The notes beneath the pieces were generated by a model that was not told the origin of the DNA, searched no databases, and saw only the letters and a list, made by a program, of their open reading frames with translations. Made by a program: the position numbers and the translations under genes. Positions 8,775-17,822 of a DNA stretch of 56,258 bases are shown here, piece by piece (the stretch's first letter is position 1; each line of letters opens with the position of its first letter). Source of the DNA: Clostridiales bacterium (GTDB lineage Bacteria; Bacillota; Clostridia; Lachnospirales; Lachnospiraceae); assembly GCA_022770525.1 (NCBI GenBank), contig JALEHN010000021.1, positions 1 through 56,258 of the forward strand, given 5' to 3'.

Positions 8775-9464
8775 TTACTTCTGGAAGAAATAACCAACAC
8801 CCCATTTTGTATGTATATATTTTGGCTCGCTCGGGTTGCTCTCAATCTTTTCACGGAGGCGGCGGACATGAACATCAACGGTACGGACATCGCCCGGATA
8901 ATCATAGCCCCACACCAGATTCAGAAGTTTTTCTCTATTGTACACTTTGTTAGGGTTTGTAATCAAAAGCTCCAGCAAATCAAACTCTTTTGCTGTCAGA
9001 TTGACTTCTTTGTTATTTATAAAAACTCTGCGGCTGTCAAGGTCAATACGCATATCACCGGAAACAATCTGCTTTGAATCATCTCTGACCGGCTGTTTCC
9101 CCTTCATACGGCGCATAATCGCCTTAATCCTTGCTTTAACCTCCAGAATATTGAAAGGTTTCGTAATATAATCATCTGCGCCATACTCCAGACCGAGGAT
9201 TTTATCCATGTCATCCCCCTTGGCTGTCAGCATGATAATCGGGACATCCGAAAACTCCCTGATCATCTGGCAGACCTCGAAGCCATTGAGCCCCGGAAGC
9301 ATCACATCCAGCAAAATCACATCATAGTTGTTGGCTGTCGCCTTTTCCAGCGCATCATTGCCGTCATAGGCCACATCAACTTCCATGCTGTCCTGCTCAA
9401 GACTGTACTTTATTCCTTTAACAATCAACTTTTCATCATCAACAATCAAAACTTTTCTATCCAT
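8775..9464 (-). CDS. OmpR/PhoB-family response regulator
   Basis: A 229-residue two-domain protein. The receiver domain has acidic residues D9/D10, phospho-acceptor D53 (VILLDVMLPG), T80 and K102 (YITKPF). The C-terminal part is a winged-helix DNA-binding domain with KEFDLLELLI and RTVDVHVRRLREKI. It is encoded between comEA and the partner kinase, so the pair may respond to envelope or competence signals. The targets are unknown; control of its own operon is a reasonable guess. Confidence 0.93.
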   Translation of the reverse strand: MDRKVLIVDDEKLIVKGIKYSLEQDSMEVDVAYDGNDALEKATANNYDVILLDVMLPGLNGFEVCQMIREFSDVPIIMLTAKGDDMDKILGLEYGADDYITKPFNILEVKARIKAIMRRMKGKQPVRDDSKQIVSGDMRIDLDSRRVFINNKEVNLTAKEFDLLELLITNPNKVYNREKLLNLVWGYDYPGDVRTVDVHVRRLREKIESNPSEPKYIHTKWGVGYFFQK

Positions 9465-9497
9465 GCCCTGTTCTTATCCTCCATATATGCCAAGCCT

Positions 9498-10124
9498 TCA
9501 TACCGTTATGAATTCTTTTAATGCATCATAAGTTCCCGACTTGATTCCCGGAACATTTTTTAATGCTTCAATATCAGAAAACCTTCCATGGGTTTCCCTG
9601 TATTCAATAATCCGCTGCGCCTTTGTCTCTCCAATCCCCGGCAGCGTCATCAACTCTTCTTTTGCAGCTGTATTAATGTTTACAAGTCCGTTATTCACGC
9701 CCGCCCCTAAAGGCTGTCCGTCATTTGACCATGTATCGGCTTCCTCCTTCGTCGGCACATAAATCCTCTCCCCGTCACTGACCAGTGCCGCAAGGTTTAA
9801 TCCATCGGCACATGCCTCCGGAAGCATACCTCCTGCTGCCTCAATCGCGACAATCTGCCTGGCGCCGTCTTCGACCGTATAAACACCCGGATTCTTCACA
9901 GCACCGCATACATAAACATAAATCCCGCGGATATCTGTATATTCCGAATCTTCAGATGTATCATCCTTCGCGGACATACGCTCTTTTGAAGATGACTCTT
10001 CCGCAGGAATGCCAAAAGCCTGCCCGTCAAATCCCTCGTCCGCATCTTTGCACGAACATAAGCCGACTGCACAAAATACAGCAAAAACCATACATTTAAC
10101 CAATAATGTGACTTTATATGACAT
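9498..10124 (-). CDS. comEA: ComEA-like DNA receptor (SLBB plus helix-hairpin-helix)
   Basis: A 208-residue protein with a hydrophobic N terminus ending in a possible lipobox (GLCSC), a low-complexity linker, an SLBB domain (IYVYVCGAVKNPGVYTVEDG), and a C-terminal helix-hairpin-helix pair (NINTAAKEELMTLPGIG, then IEALKNVPGI). ComEA binds double-stranded DNA outside the membrane and hands it to the ComEC channel. The likely lipid anchor differs from the single membrane helix usual in Bacillus. It heads the five-gene minus-strand run ending in comEC. Confidence 0.9.
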   Translation of the reverse strand: MSYKVTLLVKCMVFAVFCAVGLCSCKDADEGFDGQAFGIPAEESSSKERMSAKDDTSEDSEYTDIRGIYVYVCGAVKNPGVYTVEDGARQIVAIEAAGGMLPEACADGLNLAALVSDGERIYVPTKEEADTWSNDGQPLGAGVNNGLVNINTAAKEELMTLPGIGETKAQRIIEYRETHGRFSDIEALKNVPGIKSGTYDALKEFITV

Positions 10125-10181
10125 CTTATTCCCCCTTTTTGCAAAGAAGAAATCGTTGTCCTGCTAAAACTACACACATTT

Positions 10182-10210
10182 ATATTACAGAAGTTTAAAC
10201 ATTTTTACAA
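10182..10210 (-). promoter_or_regulatory. promoter of the comEA operon, flanked by direct repeats
   Basis: Minus-strand TTGTAA (10205-10210), 17-base spacer, TAATAT (10182-10187). Two direct repeats of the form TTACAGAARTTTAAAC start at 10185 and 10219, 34 bases apart. One overlaps the -10 box and the other lies just upstream of the -35 box, as expected for binding sites of a regulator. Confidence 0.55.
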
Positions 10211-10239
10211 GCCGTTTTTTACAGAAATTTAAACTTTCT

Positions 10240-10671
10240 TTATTTCCATTTAAATATGACGATTCCTGCCACCGCAACAACAAGCCCGGCCAGTTTTACC
10301 CATGAAAAATCCACCTTTTCTACGCCAAACATGCCGAAAAGTTCAATGACATAAGCCACTGCCAGCTGAGCGACAACAATCAGCAGCGCCGCTTTTGCAG
10401 GCCCCAGTGTATTGATACTGAGAATGACCGTTAATGTTATAAAAGCGCCGATGACACCGCCCAGCAATAAATATTTATGATCCACCTGTAATAATTTTGT
10501 AAAACTTTGCCCGTCTTTAATCAGCCATCCTGCAAGGCAGACAAGCAGCGCCGAAAACTGCACCCAGCTGTTTGATACCCACAGACTTGTCTGTTTTGTC
10601 ACTTCTGTATTGAATACACCCTGAATACTCATCAAGGCTCCCGAAATTAAAGCAACAATAATCCCTAACAT
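10240..10671 (-). CDS. DMT-superfamily transporter, YdcZ/DUF606 type
   Basis: A 143-residue very hydrophobic protein with about five membrane segments and the YdcZ-type features GALMSIQGVFNTEVTK, GPAKAALLIVVAQL and VAGIVIF. It corresponds to a half-size drug/metabolite transporter of unknown substrate, probably acting as a dimer. It lies 72 bases downstream of argD on the same strand and may be cotranscribed with the arginine genes. Its ribosome binding site falls inside a long hairpin (10675-10720). Confidence 0.88.
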   Translation of the reverse strand: MLGIIVALISGALMSIQGVFNTEVTKQTSLWVSNSWVQFSALLVCLAGWLIKDGQSFTKLLQVDHKYLLLGGVIGAFITLTVILSINTLGPAKAALLIVVAQLAVAYVIELFGMFGVEKVDFSWVKLAGLVVAVAGIVIFKWK

Positions 10672-10674
10672 TAT

Positions 10675-10720
10675 AGACCTCCTGACAACAATATTTTTTA
10701 ATATTGTAACCAGAAGGTCT
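10675..10720 (-). promoter_or_regulatory. hairpin that sequesters the transporter's ribosome binding site
   Basis: On the minus strand the segments 10700-10720 and 10675-10695 can pair over 21 positions (three G-U pairs and one mismatch) around a four-base loop. The downstream arm contains AGGAGG (plus-strand 10678-10683), six bases before the ATG at 10671. No U-run follows, so it is not a typical terminator. Confidence 0.6.
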
Positions 10721-10743
10721 CAAAAAATGTATCACAAATATAT

Positions 10744-11934
10744 TTAGAATGTATCAAGGACCGAATATAATTTCACAAGCATTTCATCGACATGTTCTTT
10801 TTCAATAATCAGCGGCGGAAGGAAACGAAGCACGTCCGTACCGGCCGTAAAGACAACAAGTCCTTTCTCCAGAAGCTTTTTCACGGCTTCCCCCGGTGCA
10901 ATGCCTTTAAACACAAGGCCCTGCATCAGCCCCATGCCTCTGTGACCGGTAATAAAGCTGTATTTCTCTACAACTTCATCAAACTTTTCTTCCAGATAGG
11001 CGCTGATTTCCCTGACATGGTCTGTCAGATGTCTTTCTTCAAAAATATCAAATACAGCAGATACCGCTGTTCCTGCCAGCGGATTGCCGCCATAGGTCGT
11101 TCCGTGATCACCGGCTGTCAAAGAAGCCGCTGCCGTCTTTTCATTAAGAACAAAAGCGCCTACCGGAACGCCGCATCCAAGTGCCTTGGCACATGTCAGA
11201 ATATCCGGCATAACCCCGAACTTCTGATAGGCAAACATGTAACCGGTACGACCCATACCGCACTGAATCTCATCAAGAATCAGCAGTATATCATTCTCAT
11301 CACAGATTTTGCGGACACCTTTTAAAAATTCCGCATCAACAGGATATACACCGCCTTCACCCTGAACAGTTTCCATGATCACCGCGCATGTTTTTTCATT
11401 GACAAGGGCTTTAACACTTTCAAGATCATTATATTTTGCAAAACGGATATTTCCGATCATCGGTTTAAAAGCTTCCTGATACTTTGCATTGCCGGTCACT
11501 GACAGAGCGCCGAAAGTTCTGCCGTGGAAAGAATGCTCCATGGCAATGATCTCATGGTCATTGGAACCGTCCTTTAACCATGCATATTTTCTTGCGGCTT
11601 TAAGGGCGCCCTCCACAGCTTCAGCACCGCTGTTTGTAAAGAAAACACGGTCAAGCCCTGAAGCTTTCACAAGCTTTTTAGCCGCCTCAATGGCAGGCAC
11701 ATTATAATAATAGTTGGACGTATGGACAAGCTTATCCACCTGACCCTTCACTGCGTCATTATAGGCTTTACAATTGTAGCCCAGGGCAAAAACACCGATG
11801 CCGGATCCGAAATCAAGATATTTTTTCCCGTCAGTGTCATAAAGATAAACGCCGTCACCCTGATCGAACACGACCGGATATCTGTTATATGTATGCAGGA
11901 GTACGCTTTCCGCCGCCTCGATATAATTATTCAT
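10744..11934 (-). CDS. argD: acetylornithine aminotransferase
   Basis: A 396-residue class III PLP aminotransferase. Visible motifs are [16 protein letters not shown], the tryptophan-free [13 protein letters not shown] region, [15 protein letters not shown], and PLP lysine K250 in [10 protein letters not shown]. It converts N-acetylglutamate semialdehyde to N-acetylornithine using glutamate. The start at 11932-11934 ([10 protein letters not shown]) follows AGAAGG and overlaps the argB end by eight bases; a longer frame to 12081 has no support. It is the last arginine gene of the minus-strand operon. Confidence 0.95.
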   Translation of the reverse strand: MNNYIEAAESVLLHTYNRYPVVFDQGDGVYLYDTDGKKYLDFGSGIGVFALGYNCKAYNDAVKGQVDKLVHTSNYYYNVPAIEAAKKLVKASGLDRVFFTNSGAEAVEGALKAARKYAWLKDGSNDHEIIAMEHSFHGRTFGALSVTGNAKYQEAFKPMIGNIRFAKYNDLESVKALVNEKTCAVIMETVQGEGGVYPVDAEFLKGVRKICDENDILLILDEIQCGMGRTGYMFAYQKFGVMPDILTCAKALGCGVPVGAFVLNEKTAAASLTAGDHGTTYGGNPLAGTAVSAVFDIFEERHLTDHVREISAYLEEKFDEVVEKYSFITGHRGMGLMQGLVFKGIAPGEAVKKLLEKGLVVFTAGTDVLRFLPPLIIEKEHVDEMLVKLYSVLDTF

Positions 11935-12835
11935 TGTAGTACCTTCTTTCATCTCTTGATAAAATTGCCGTACCGATACCTTTGTTTGTAAAGATTTCCA
12001 AAAGCAGGCAGTGGAGAATGCGTCCGTCAAGTATATGTACCCTTGAAACGCCGTTTTCGATGGCATCAATACAGTTACCAAGCTTCGGAAGCATGCCGCC
12101 GCCGATAAAACCGCTGTCGATCAATGCTTTCGCATCATCAACAAAGAGCTCGGAAATCAGACTGTCTTTATCATTGTAATCTTTATATACGCCTTCGATA
12201 TCTGTTAAAAACGCCAGCTTTTCAGCCTTCATCGCTTTGGCAATGGCACAGGCGGCATCATCGGCATTGATGTTATAAGTGTTAAAATCTTTATCCATAC
12301 CGATCGGGCATACAATCGGAAGAAAATCTTTTTCCAGCAGGTCATAAAGCACTTTCGGGTTAACCTCCGTGATTTCTCCGACAAAGCCGATATCCTCACC
12401 GTTGGAATACTTTTTCTCAACCTTTAACAGGCCGCCGTCTTTACCGCTGATACCAACCGACAAGACGCCAAGCTCCTGAACCATCTGAACAAGAGACTTA
12501 TTGACACGGTTTAATACCATCTCTGCAATTTCCATCGTCGGTTCATCAGTCACGCGAAGGCCGTTAATAAACTTCGGCTCCATGCCTGACTTTGCTACCC
12601 AGCGGCTGATTTCCTTGCCGCCGCCGTGGACGATGATCGGCTTAAAACCAACAAGCTTCAAAAGCGTCACATCTTTAATGACATTCTTCTTCAATTCTTC
12701 ATCAATCATGGCGCTTCCGCCATATTTCACAACAATAATCTTTCTGTTAAAACGCTGAATATACGGCAGTGCCTCAATAAGCACCTCTGCCTTGTGCAAA
12801 GACTCATTCACCTTTGCTTCCAACTTCTCTTCCAT
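11927..12835 (-). CDS. argB: acetylglutamate kinase
   Basis: A 302-residue amino-acid kinase family protein with [11 protein letters not shown], the glutamate-site motif [25 protein letters not shown] and the C-terminal GGMLPKL motif. It phosphorylates N-acetylglutamate, usually the arginine-feedback-regulated step in organisms with the cyclic pathway. It lies between argJ (17-base gap) and argD (8-base overlap), indicating tight cotranscription. Confidence 0.95.
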   Translation of the reverse strand: MEEKLEAKVNESLHKAEVLIEALPYIQRFNRKIIVVKYGGSAMIDEELKKNVIKDVTLLKLVGFKPIIVHGGGKEISRWVAKSGMEPKFINGLRVTDEPTMEIAEMVLNRVNKSLVQMVQELGVLSVGISGKDGGLLKVEKKYSNGEDIGFVGEITEVNPKVLYDLLEKDFLPIVCPIGMDKDFNTYNINADDAACAIAKAMKAEKLAFLTDIEGVYKDYNDKDSLISELFVDDAKALIDSGFIGGGMLPKLGNCIDAIENGVSRVHILDGRILHCLLLEIFTNKGIGTAILSRDERRYYNE

Positions 12836-12852
12836 AACAACTTTTCTCCTTT

Positions 12853-14088
12853 TTAACTTCTGTAGTCGGCGTTGATTTTAACGTAGTCATAGGTCAGGTC
12901 GCAGCCCCAGGCTGTTGCCGCAGCATCGCCCATTTTAATGTCTGCGATGGCTGTGACTTCATTTTCAGACAATATTTTTGTAGCTTCATCTTCGCTGTAA
13001 CCTGTGGCAACGCCATCTTCGATGATTTTAATTTTCCCTGCGGCACTTTCAAAATACAGATCAACTTTTTCAGGGTCAAATTCGGCACCGGAATAACCCA
13101 TGGCGCATAATATACGTCCCCAGTTGGCATCATGTCCGAAAATAGCTGCTTTTGTCAGGCTGGAAGTCACAACAGATTTAGCCAGTGTCACAGCCTGCTG
13201 TTTGTCTGCGGCACCAACGATTTTAACTTCAAATAATGCGGTTGCGCCTTCACCGTCACCGGCGATTTTACGGCACAGATATGTATTGACCTGATGCAGC
13301 GCGGCTTTAAATAATTCATAATTTTCATCTTTTTGATCAATGACCGGATTTTTTGCAAGTCCGTTGGCCAGCAAAAGCACTGTATCGTTTGTGGAAGTAT
13401 CGCCATCAACAGAAACCATATTAAATGTATCTTCGATATCCTCACTTAACGCCTGCTGTAAAAGCTCTTTTGTAATGGCAGCATCGGTTGTAATAAAGCA
13501 GAGCATCGTGCACATATTCGGATGAATCATCCCCGAACCTTTGCACATACCGCCGATTGTCACCGGCACACCGCCGATTTCAACAGTCACAGCAATATGC
13601 TTTGGTATCGTATCTGTCGTCATAATGGCTTTTGCGGCGTTAAGACCGGCTTCTTCACTGCCGCAAAGCTGTCCTGCCATCACCTTTGTTCCCGCTTCAA
13701 TGCGGTCGATCGGCAGCTGCATGCCTATAACACCGGTGGAAGCAACAAGCACTGCATTTTCTTCAATATTTAATGCTTTTGCTGCCGCACTTGCTGTCAT
13801 TTTGCAATTTTTCAGTCCCTCAGCACCGGTGCATGCATTGGCAATACCGGCATTGATCACAACGGCAGATGCAGACGGTGACTCATAAACAACATCTTGG
13901 TCCCATTTGACAGGTGCCGCCTTTACAATATTTTTTGTAAATGTTCCGGCTGCAGTACATGGTGCTTCAGAAAAAATCATCGCCATATCCGTGCGGTCTT
14001 TATACTTAATTCCTGCTGCGCAGCTGGCAGCCATAAATCCTTTGGCAGAAGTCACACTGCCTTCAAATATTTTCATATCTTTCATCAT
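12853..14088 (-). CDS. argJ: bifunctional ornithine acetyltransferase/N-acetylglutamate synthase
   Basis: A 411-residue ArgJ. It contains the self-cleavage site around T194 in [20 protein letters not shown]; the residue before the nucleophile threonine is Cys rather than the usual Ala. Other conserved parts are AGIANACTG and [10 protein letters not shown]. It moves the acetyl group from acetylornithine to glutamate, closing the cyclic pathway. GAGGG is placed properly for the ATG at 14086-14088; the longer frame to 14118 would overlap the GNAT gene. Confidence 0.94.
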   Translation of the reverse strand: MMKDMKIFEGSVTSAKGFMAASCAAGIKYKDRTDMAMIFSEAPCTAAGTFTKNIVKAAPVKWDQDVVYESPSASAVVINAGIANACTGAEGLKNCKMTASAAAKALNIEENAVLVASTGVIGMQLPIDRIEAGTKVMAGQLCGSEEAGLNAAKAIMTTDTIPKHIAVTVEIGGVPVTIGGMCKGSGMIHPNMCTMLCFITTDAAITKELLQQALSEDIEDTFNMVSVDGDTSTNDTVLLLANGLAKNPVIDQKDENYELFKAALHQVNTYLCRKIAGDGEGATALFEVKIVGAADKQQAVTLAKSVVTSSLTKAAIFGHDANWGRILCAMGYSGAEFDPEKVDLYFESAAGKIKIIEDGVATGYSEDEATKILSENEVTAIADIKMGDAAATAWGCDLTYDYVKINADYRS

Positions 14089-14104
14089 TTCAAATCCCTC
14101 TTTC

Positions 14105-14554
14105 TCAAGATTCGGCATTAAACGCTGTTATATTTTCTTTATTCAAAACAAATTCGTAAACATTCATATCTTCCCGGCACTTCCATCCGACACCCCGCCA
14201 GAAAGCATTTCCGACGCCGTTGGTCCGAAAGGCAAACAAAGTGATTTTATTAATTTTTTCTGCCTGCAGTGCCTCCATTGCCCTGACGACCATCGCTTTT
14301 CCGATGCCGTGCATACGATAATCTTTATGGACACATACATGATAGAAAGCACCCTGTCTTCCGTCATGGCCGCACAAAATAGCACCGACAATTTTCCCGT
14401 CCATCTCGGCTACAATATTTGTCGTAGGATTCCGCTTTAAAAACCGCTCAATCCCTTCCTTTGAATCATCAATACTCCGGATACCAAAGCCTTCAATGCT
14501 TCGCCACAACGCATATACTTTTTCATAATCATCCAGTGTCATTACACGGATCAT
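14105..14554 (-). CDS. GNAT N-acetyltransferase inside the arginine operon
   Basis: A 149-residue single-domain GNAT. The acetyl-CoA loop reads VHKDYRMHGIGKAM (R/Q-x-x-G-x-G/A pattern), preceded by GAILCGHDGRQGAFYHVCV and followed by FAFRTNGVGNAFWRGVGW. It sits between argC and argJ on the same strand. That position suggests a link to arginine synthesis, for example as an acetylglutamate synthase backup, but the sequence alone does not prove the substrate. It could equally acetylate another amine. Confidence 0.82.
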   Translation of the reverse strand: MIRVMTLDDYEKVYALWRSIEGFGIRSIDDSKEGIERFLKRNPTTNIVAEMDGKIVGAILCGHDGRQGAFYHVCVHKDYRMHGIGKAMVVRAMEALQAEKINKITLFAFRTNGVGNAFWRGVGWKCREDMNVYEFVLNKENITAFNAES

Positions 14555-14640
14555 CAGATTTCCTTCTTTCTCTTAAGTATTTTTCGGTCTCACCGTCAAA
14601 ATCTTTTTTTGGAATTTACCGTATCAACATCAAAATCTTT

Positions 14641-15681
14641 TTACGGGAACATCGGTACAAGATCAAGCCCCGTACACTCCTCAAGACCAAAAAGAATATT
14701 CATATTCTGAACGGCCTGACCTGCCGCGCCTTTCACAAGATTGTCAATGGCCCCCATCATAATCACCCTGTTTGTCCGGGTATCAATTTTAAAGTTAATA
14801 TCCACATAATTGCTGCCTTTGACCCATCGTGTTTCAGGACACGAACCTTCATCAAGCAGGCGGATAAACTTCTCGGAACCATAATACTTTTCATAAATTT
14901 TTTTCATTTCTTCATATGAAATATCTTTTTTAAGGGAAGCGTATTCTGTCACAAGGATGCCTCTGTGCATCGGGACAAGATGCGGTGTAAAGCTAAGCAC
15001 CAGAGGACGTCCTGCAGCGTAACCGAGCTGTTCTTCAATTTCCGGTGTATGACGATGTGATGCCACACCATAGGCTTTAATACTTTCATTCACTTCGCAA
15101 TAAAGATTGGCTGTCTTTGCGCCGCGGCCCGCGCCGGAAGTACCCGACTTTGCATCAATAATCAAGGTATCCGGATCAATCACACCTTCTTTAACAAGCG
15201 GATACGCCGTTAAAATCGAACATGTTGTATAACACCCCGGATTTGCAATAAGCCTTGCCCCTGCAATGTCTTTTCTGTTAATCTCACATAATCCGTAAAC
15301 AGCCTCATCAATATACTGAGGCGCTTTATGCTCTATACCGTACCATTTTTCATATACAGAGACATCTTTAATTCTGAAATCCGCACTTAAATCAATGATT
15401 TTTGCATTCTGTAAAATCTCTTCACTGATTGCTGAAGCAAGGAAACCCTGCGGTGTCGCCGTAAAAATCACATCGGCTTCTTTGGAAAGCTCTGTCATAT
15501 GATCATCGAGACACTTTTCATCAACAATTTTAAACATATTTCCGAATACTTTACTGTATCTTTCATCTACATAGCTTCTGGAGCCATACCACACAATTTC
15601 CGCTTCCGGATGCTGCTTAAGCAGTCTTACAAGCTCTGCGCCCGCATACCCTGTCGCTCCGATAATACCGACTTTAATCAT
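14641..15681 (-). CDS. argC: N-acetyl-gamma-glutamyl-phosphate reductase
   Basis: A 346-residue NADPH-dependent reductase with N-terminal GIIGATGYAGAELVRLL, the active-site Cys150 in ANPGCYTT, and the motifs SGTSGAGR and HRHTPEIEEQL. It reduces acetylglutamyl phosphate to the semialdehyde. GAGG precedes the ATG at 15679-15681; a longer frame to 15720 exists but lacks a ribosome site. It is the first gene of the minus-strand arginine operon, divergent from argG. Confidence 0.95.
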   Translation of the reverse strand: MIKVGIIGATGYAGAELVRLLKQHPEAEIVWYGSRSYVDERYSKVFGNMFKIVDEKCLDDHMTELSKEADVIFTATPQGFLASAISEEILQNAKIIDLSADFRIKDVSVYEKWYGIEHKAPQYIDEAVYGLCEINRKDIAGARLIANPGCYTTCSILTAYPLVKEGVIDPDTLIIDAKSGTSGAGRGAKTANLYCEVNESIKAYGVASHRHTPEIEEQLGYAAGRPLVLSFTPHLVPMHRGILVTEYASLKKDISYEEMKKIYEKYYGSEKFIRLLDEGSCPETRWVKGSNYVDINFKIDTRTNRVIMMGAIDNLVKGAAGQAVQNMNILFGLEECTGLDLVPMFP

Positions 15682-15753
15682 CTTTTCATTCCTCTTTTCT
15701 AATGCAATCCTATGGTTCATATACCACTTTAATCTAATTCACCCAAAAGATTT

Positions 15754-15781
15754 ATTATACACTATAATACACATTTTGCAA
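15754..15781 (-). promoter_or_regulatory. promoter of the argC operon
   Basis: Minus-strand TTGCAA (15776-15781), 16-base spacer, TATAAT (15754-15759), about 70 bases upstream of the argC start. Confidence 0.55.
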
Positions 15782-15841
15782 CATGTCCAATATAATTTCT
15801 TCTTAAATATAGAGCCTTTCATCATCGCATTTTAATCATTT

Positions 15842-15983
15842 GTAACCGTTCACAGACAAGCAAAATTTCATAAAACATACGTAAAATGCTCGCATTTTTA
15901 AGAATGTTTTTGAAATTTTATTTGGCGGATATGCCGCACCGACGAAATGCGAAGCATTTTGGAGGTTGGCTCTGAACAATTAC
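15842..15983. repeat. MITE-like 142-bp element with imperfect terminal inverted repeats
   Basis: The ends GTAACCGTTCACAG (15842-15855) and CTCTGAACAATTAC (15970-15983) are inverted repeats matching at 11 of 14 positions. Inside are two compact hairpins, AAAATGC-TC-GCATTTT (15883-15898) and AAATGC-GAA-GCATTT (15945-15959), and no open reading frame. A diverged relative lies at 3646-3687. It fills the middle of the argC-argG spacer. The structure suits a non-autonomous mobile or structured intergenic repeat. Confidence 0.6.
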
Positions 15984-15985
15984 GA

Positions 15986-16025
15986 TTTTTATGCAAAAAT
16001 GTATTTTTATGCAACTTTTTATGCA
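15986..16025 (+). promoter_or_regulatory. cluster of ARG-box-like sites upstream of argG
   Basis: TTTTTATGCA occurs three times, at 15986, 16004 and 16016. The segment TGTATTTTTATGCA (16000-16013) matches the ArgR core pattern TGAAT-N4-ATTCA except at two positions. Clustered weak boxes are typical of hexameric ArgR operators. The assignment is by pattern only. Confidence 0.45.
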
Positions 16026-16131
16026 TTTGCACTTTTTATTTTTAAGTATATTATCACATAATCTTATGTTTTTAAAGGCTTTTCGAACTTTTCATCATTA
16101 TACACAAGTTTTTATGTTTATGCAATATTAA

Positions 16132-16145
16132 TTTATAAAAATTCA
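16132..16145 (+). promoter_or_regulatory. ARG-box-like site next to the argG promoter
   Basis: TTTATAAAAATTCA matches the ArgR core pattern with two differences in the left half. It ends 19 bases before the argG -35 box, well placed for repression or activation. Confidence 0.45.
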
Positions 16146-16164
16146 TGTTTTTTCAAAAAACCTC

Positions 16165-16193
16165 TTGCATTTTCATTTTGGATAGTGTATATT
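16165..16193 (+). promoter_or_regulatory. argG promoter
   Basis: TTGCAT (16165-16170), 17-base spacer, TATATT (16188-16193). It lies about 90 bases before the argG start, which has a strong AGGAGG site. Confidence 0.6.
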
Positions 16194-16283
16194 AACAAAA
16201 GATATTTACGGCGGCATCATTTTTTGAAACGATGACCGATTTTACATGATACTCAACCAATGATCATATGAGGAGGATACAAA

Positions 16284-17525
16284 ATGAAAGAAAAAGTTGT
16301 TTTAGCATACTCAGGCGGCCTTGACACAACGGCTATTATTCCATGGTTAAAAGAAACATTTGATTATGACGTTATCTGCTGCTGCATTAACTGCGGCCAG
16401 GGCGAAGAACTGGACGGCCTTGATGAAAGAGCCAAATTATCCGGTGCTTCAAAATTATATATCGAAGATATTACCGATGATTTCTGCGAAAATTATATTA
16501 TGCCTTGCGTACAGGCCGGTGCTGTTTATGAGCACAAATACCTGCTTGGCACATCAATGGCCCGCCCGGGTATTGCTGCCAAGCTTGTTGAAATCGCAAG
16601 AAAAGAAGGCGCTGTTGCCATCTGCCACGGTGCCACAGGCAAAGGTAATGACCAGATCCGTTTCGAGCTGAGTATCAAAGCACTGGCTCCGGACATCAAG
16701 ATCATCGCTCCATGGCGTATGACCGATTTATGGCAGATGGAATCCCGTGAAGATGAAATCGCATTCTGCCAGAAACACGGCATCAATCTTCCTTTTGACG
16801 CAAGCCACAGCTACAGCCGTGACCGTAACTTATGGCACATCAGCCATGAAGGTCTTGAGCTTGAAAATCCTGAAAATGAACCAAACTATGATGACCTTCT
16901 TGTTCTCAGTGTCACACCTGAGAAAGCACCGGATGAACCGGAATACATAACGATGACTTTTGAAGCCGGCGTTCCTAAGAGCATCAACGGCGTAGAAATG
17001 AAAGTTGCAGACATTATCCGCAAGCTCAATGAACTGGGTGGCAAACATGGTATCGGTATTATCGATATCGTCGAAAACCGTGTTGTTGGCATGAAATCCC
17101 GCGGCGTTTATGAAACACCGGGCGGAACAATCCTCATGGAAGCACATCAGCAGCTGGAAGAACTTGTACTTGACCGCGCGACGATGGAAACAAAAAAAGA
17201 CATGGGCAATAAGTTTGCTCAGATCGTTTACGAAGGCAAATGGTTCACACCGCTTCGTGAAGCTATCCAGGCATTTGTTGAATCTACACAGAAATACGTC
17301 ACAGGTGAAGTTAAATTCAAACTTTACAAAGGTAATATCATCAAAGCCGGTACAACTTCACCGTACTCACTGTACAGTGAATCACTGGCAAGCTTTACAA
17401 CAGGTGACCTTTATGATCATAATGACGCTTCAGGCTTCATTACACTGTTTGGCCTTCCGTTAAAAGTCCGTGCCATGAAAATGGCTGAACTTGAAGCTGT
17501 CAAAGGAAACAGCACTTCAAAATAA
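16284..17525 (+). CDS. argG: argininosuccinate synthase
   Basis: A 413-residue protein beginning with the ATP-pyrophosphatase P-loop AYSGGLDTT and carrying [13 protein letters not shown] and [14 protein letters not shown]. It joins citrulline and aspartate using ATP in arginine synthesis. The ATG follows AGGAGG by seven bases. It stands alone on the plus strand with its own promoter and terminator. argH and the ornithine carbamoyltransferase gene are not in the window. Confidence 0.96.
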   Translation: MKEKVVLAYSGGLDTTAIIPWLKETFDYDVICCCINCGQGEELDGLDERAKLSGASKLYIEDITDDFCENYIMPCVQAGAVYEHKYLLGTSMARPGIAAKLVEIARKEGAVAICHGATGKGNDQIRFELSIKALAPDIKIIAPWRMTDLWQMESREDEIAFCQKHGINLPFDASHSYSRDRNLWHISHEGLELENPENEPNYDDLLVLSVTPEKAPDEPEYITMTFEAGVPKSINGVEMKVADIIRKLNELGGKHGIGIIDIVENRVVGMKSRGVYETPGGTILMEAHQQLEELVLDRATMETKKDMGNKFAQIVYEGKWFTPLREAIQAFVESTQKYVTGEVKFKLYKGNIIKAGTTSPYSLYSESLASFTTGDLYDHNDASGFITLFGLPLKVRAMKMAELEAVKGNSTSK

Positions 17526-17586
17526 TCAACATCACAGTACACACCTTGTGCATACTGTGCATCATGAACCATGACGGCATTTTAAG

Positions 17587-17617
17587 CCTCCGGTATTTTT
17601 GATACCGGAGGTTTTTT
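17587..17617 (+). terminator. Rho-independent terminator of argG
   Basis: A perfect 10-bp stem, CCTCCGGTAT (17587-17596) with ATACCGGAGG (17602-17611), has a five-base loop and is followed by six T. Confidence 0.92.
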
Positions 17618-17700
17618 AATACCGGAATATCTTTTAGTACCAGAGGTATTAATACCGGAGGTTTTAATACCGGAGATATTTTTAACGCCGGAGGTTTTTT
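17601..17700 (+). repeat. six tandem copies of the terminator's downstream arm
   Basis: Variants of AATACCGGAGGTTTTTT recur about every 15-18 bases from 17601 to 17700. Some are exact in the GCCGGAGG or ACCGGAGG core; others are altered (ACCGGAATAT, ACCAGAGG, ACCGGAGAT). The first copy is the right arm of the argG terminator. The array ends just before the DUF1576 promoter. Confidence 0.8.
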
Positions 17701-17717
17701 GTATCCCTCAAAAAATC

Positions 17718-17746
17718 TTGCGCTTGCCCATTAAATCATATATAAT
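17718..17746 (+). promoter_or_regulatory. promoter of the DUF1576-ferredoxin unit, with a duplicated leader segment
   Basis: TTGCGC (17718-17723), 17-base spacer, TATAAT (17741-17746). Downstream, the 16-base segment TAAGGGGTTTATTCAT occurs at 17750-17765 and again at 17809-17824. The second copy contains the ribosome binding site and start region of the gene; the first copy carries the same ribosome site without a start codon. Confidence 0.55.
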
Positions 17747-17822
17747 AATTAAGGGGTTTATTCATCGGATATCGGACATCAAAAATCCTGATATCCATGT
17801 ATTTTATGTAAGGGGTTTATTC

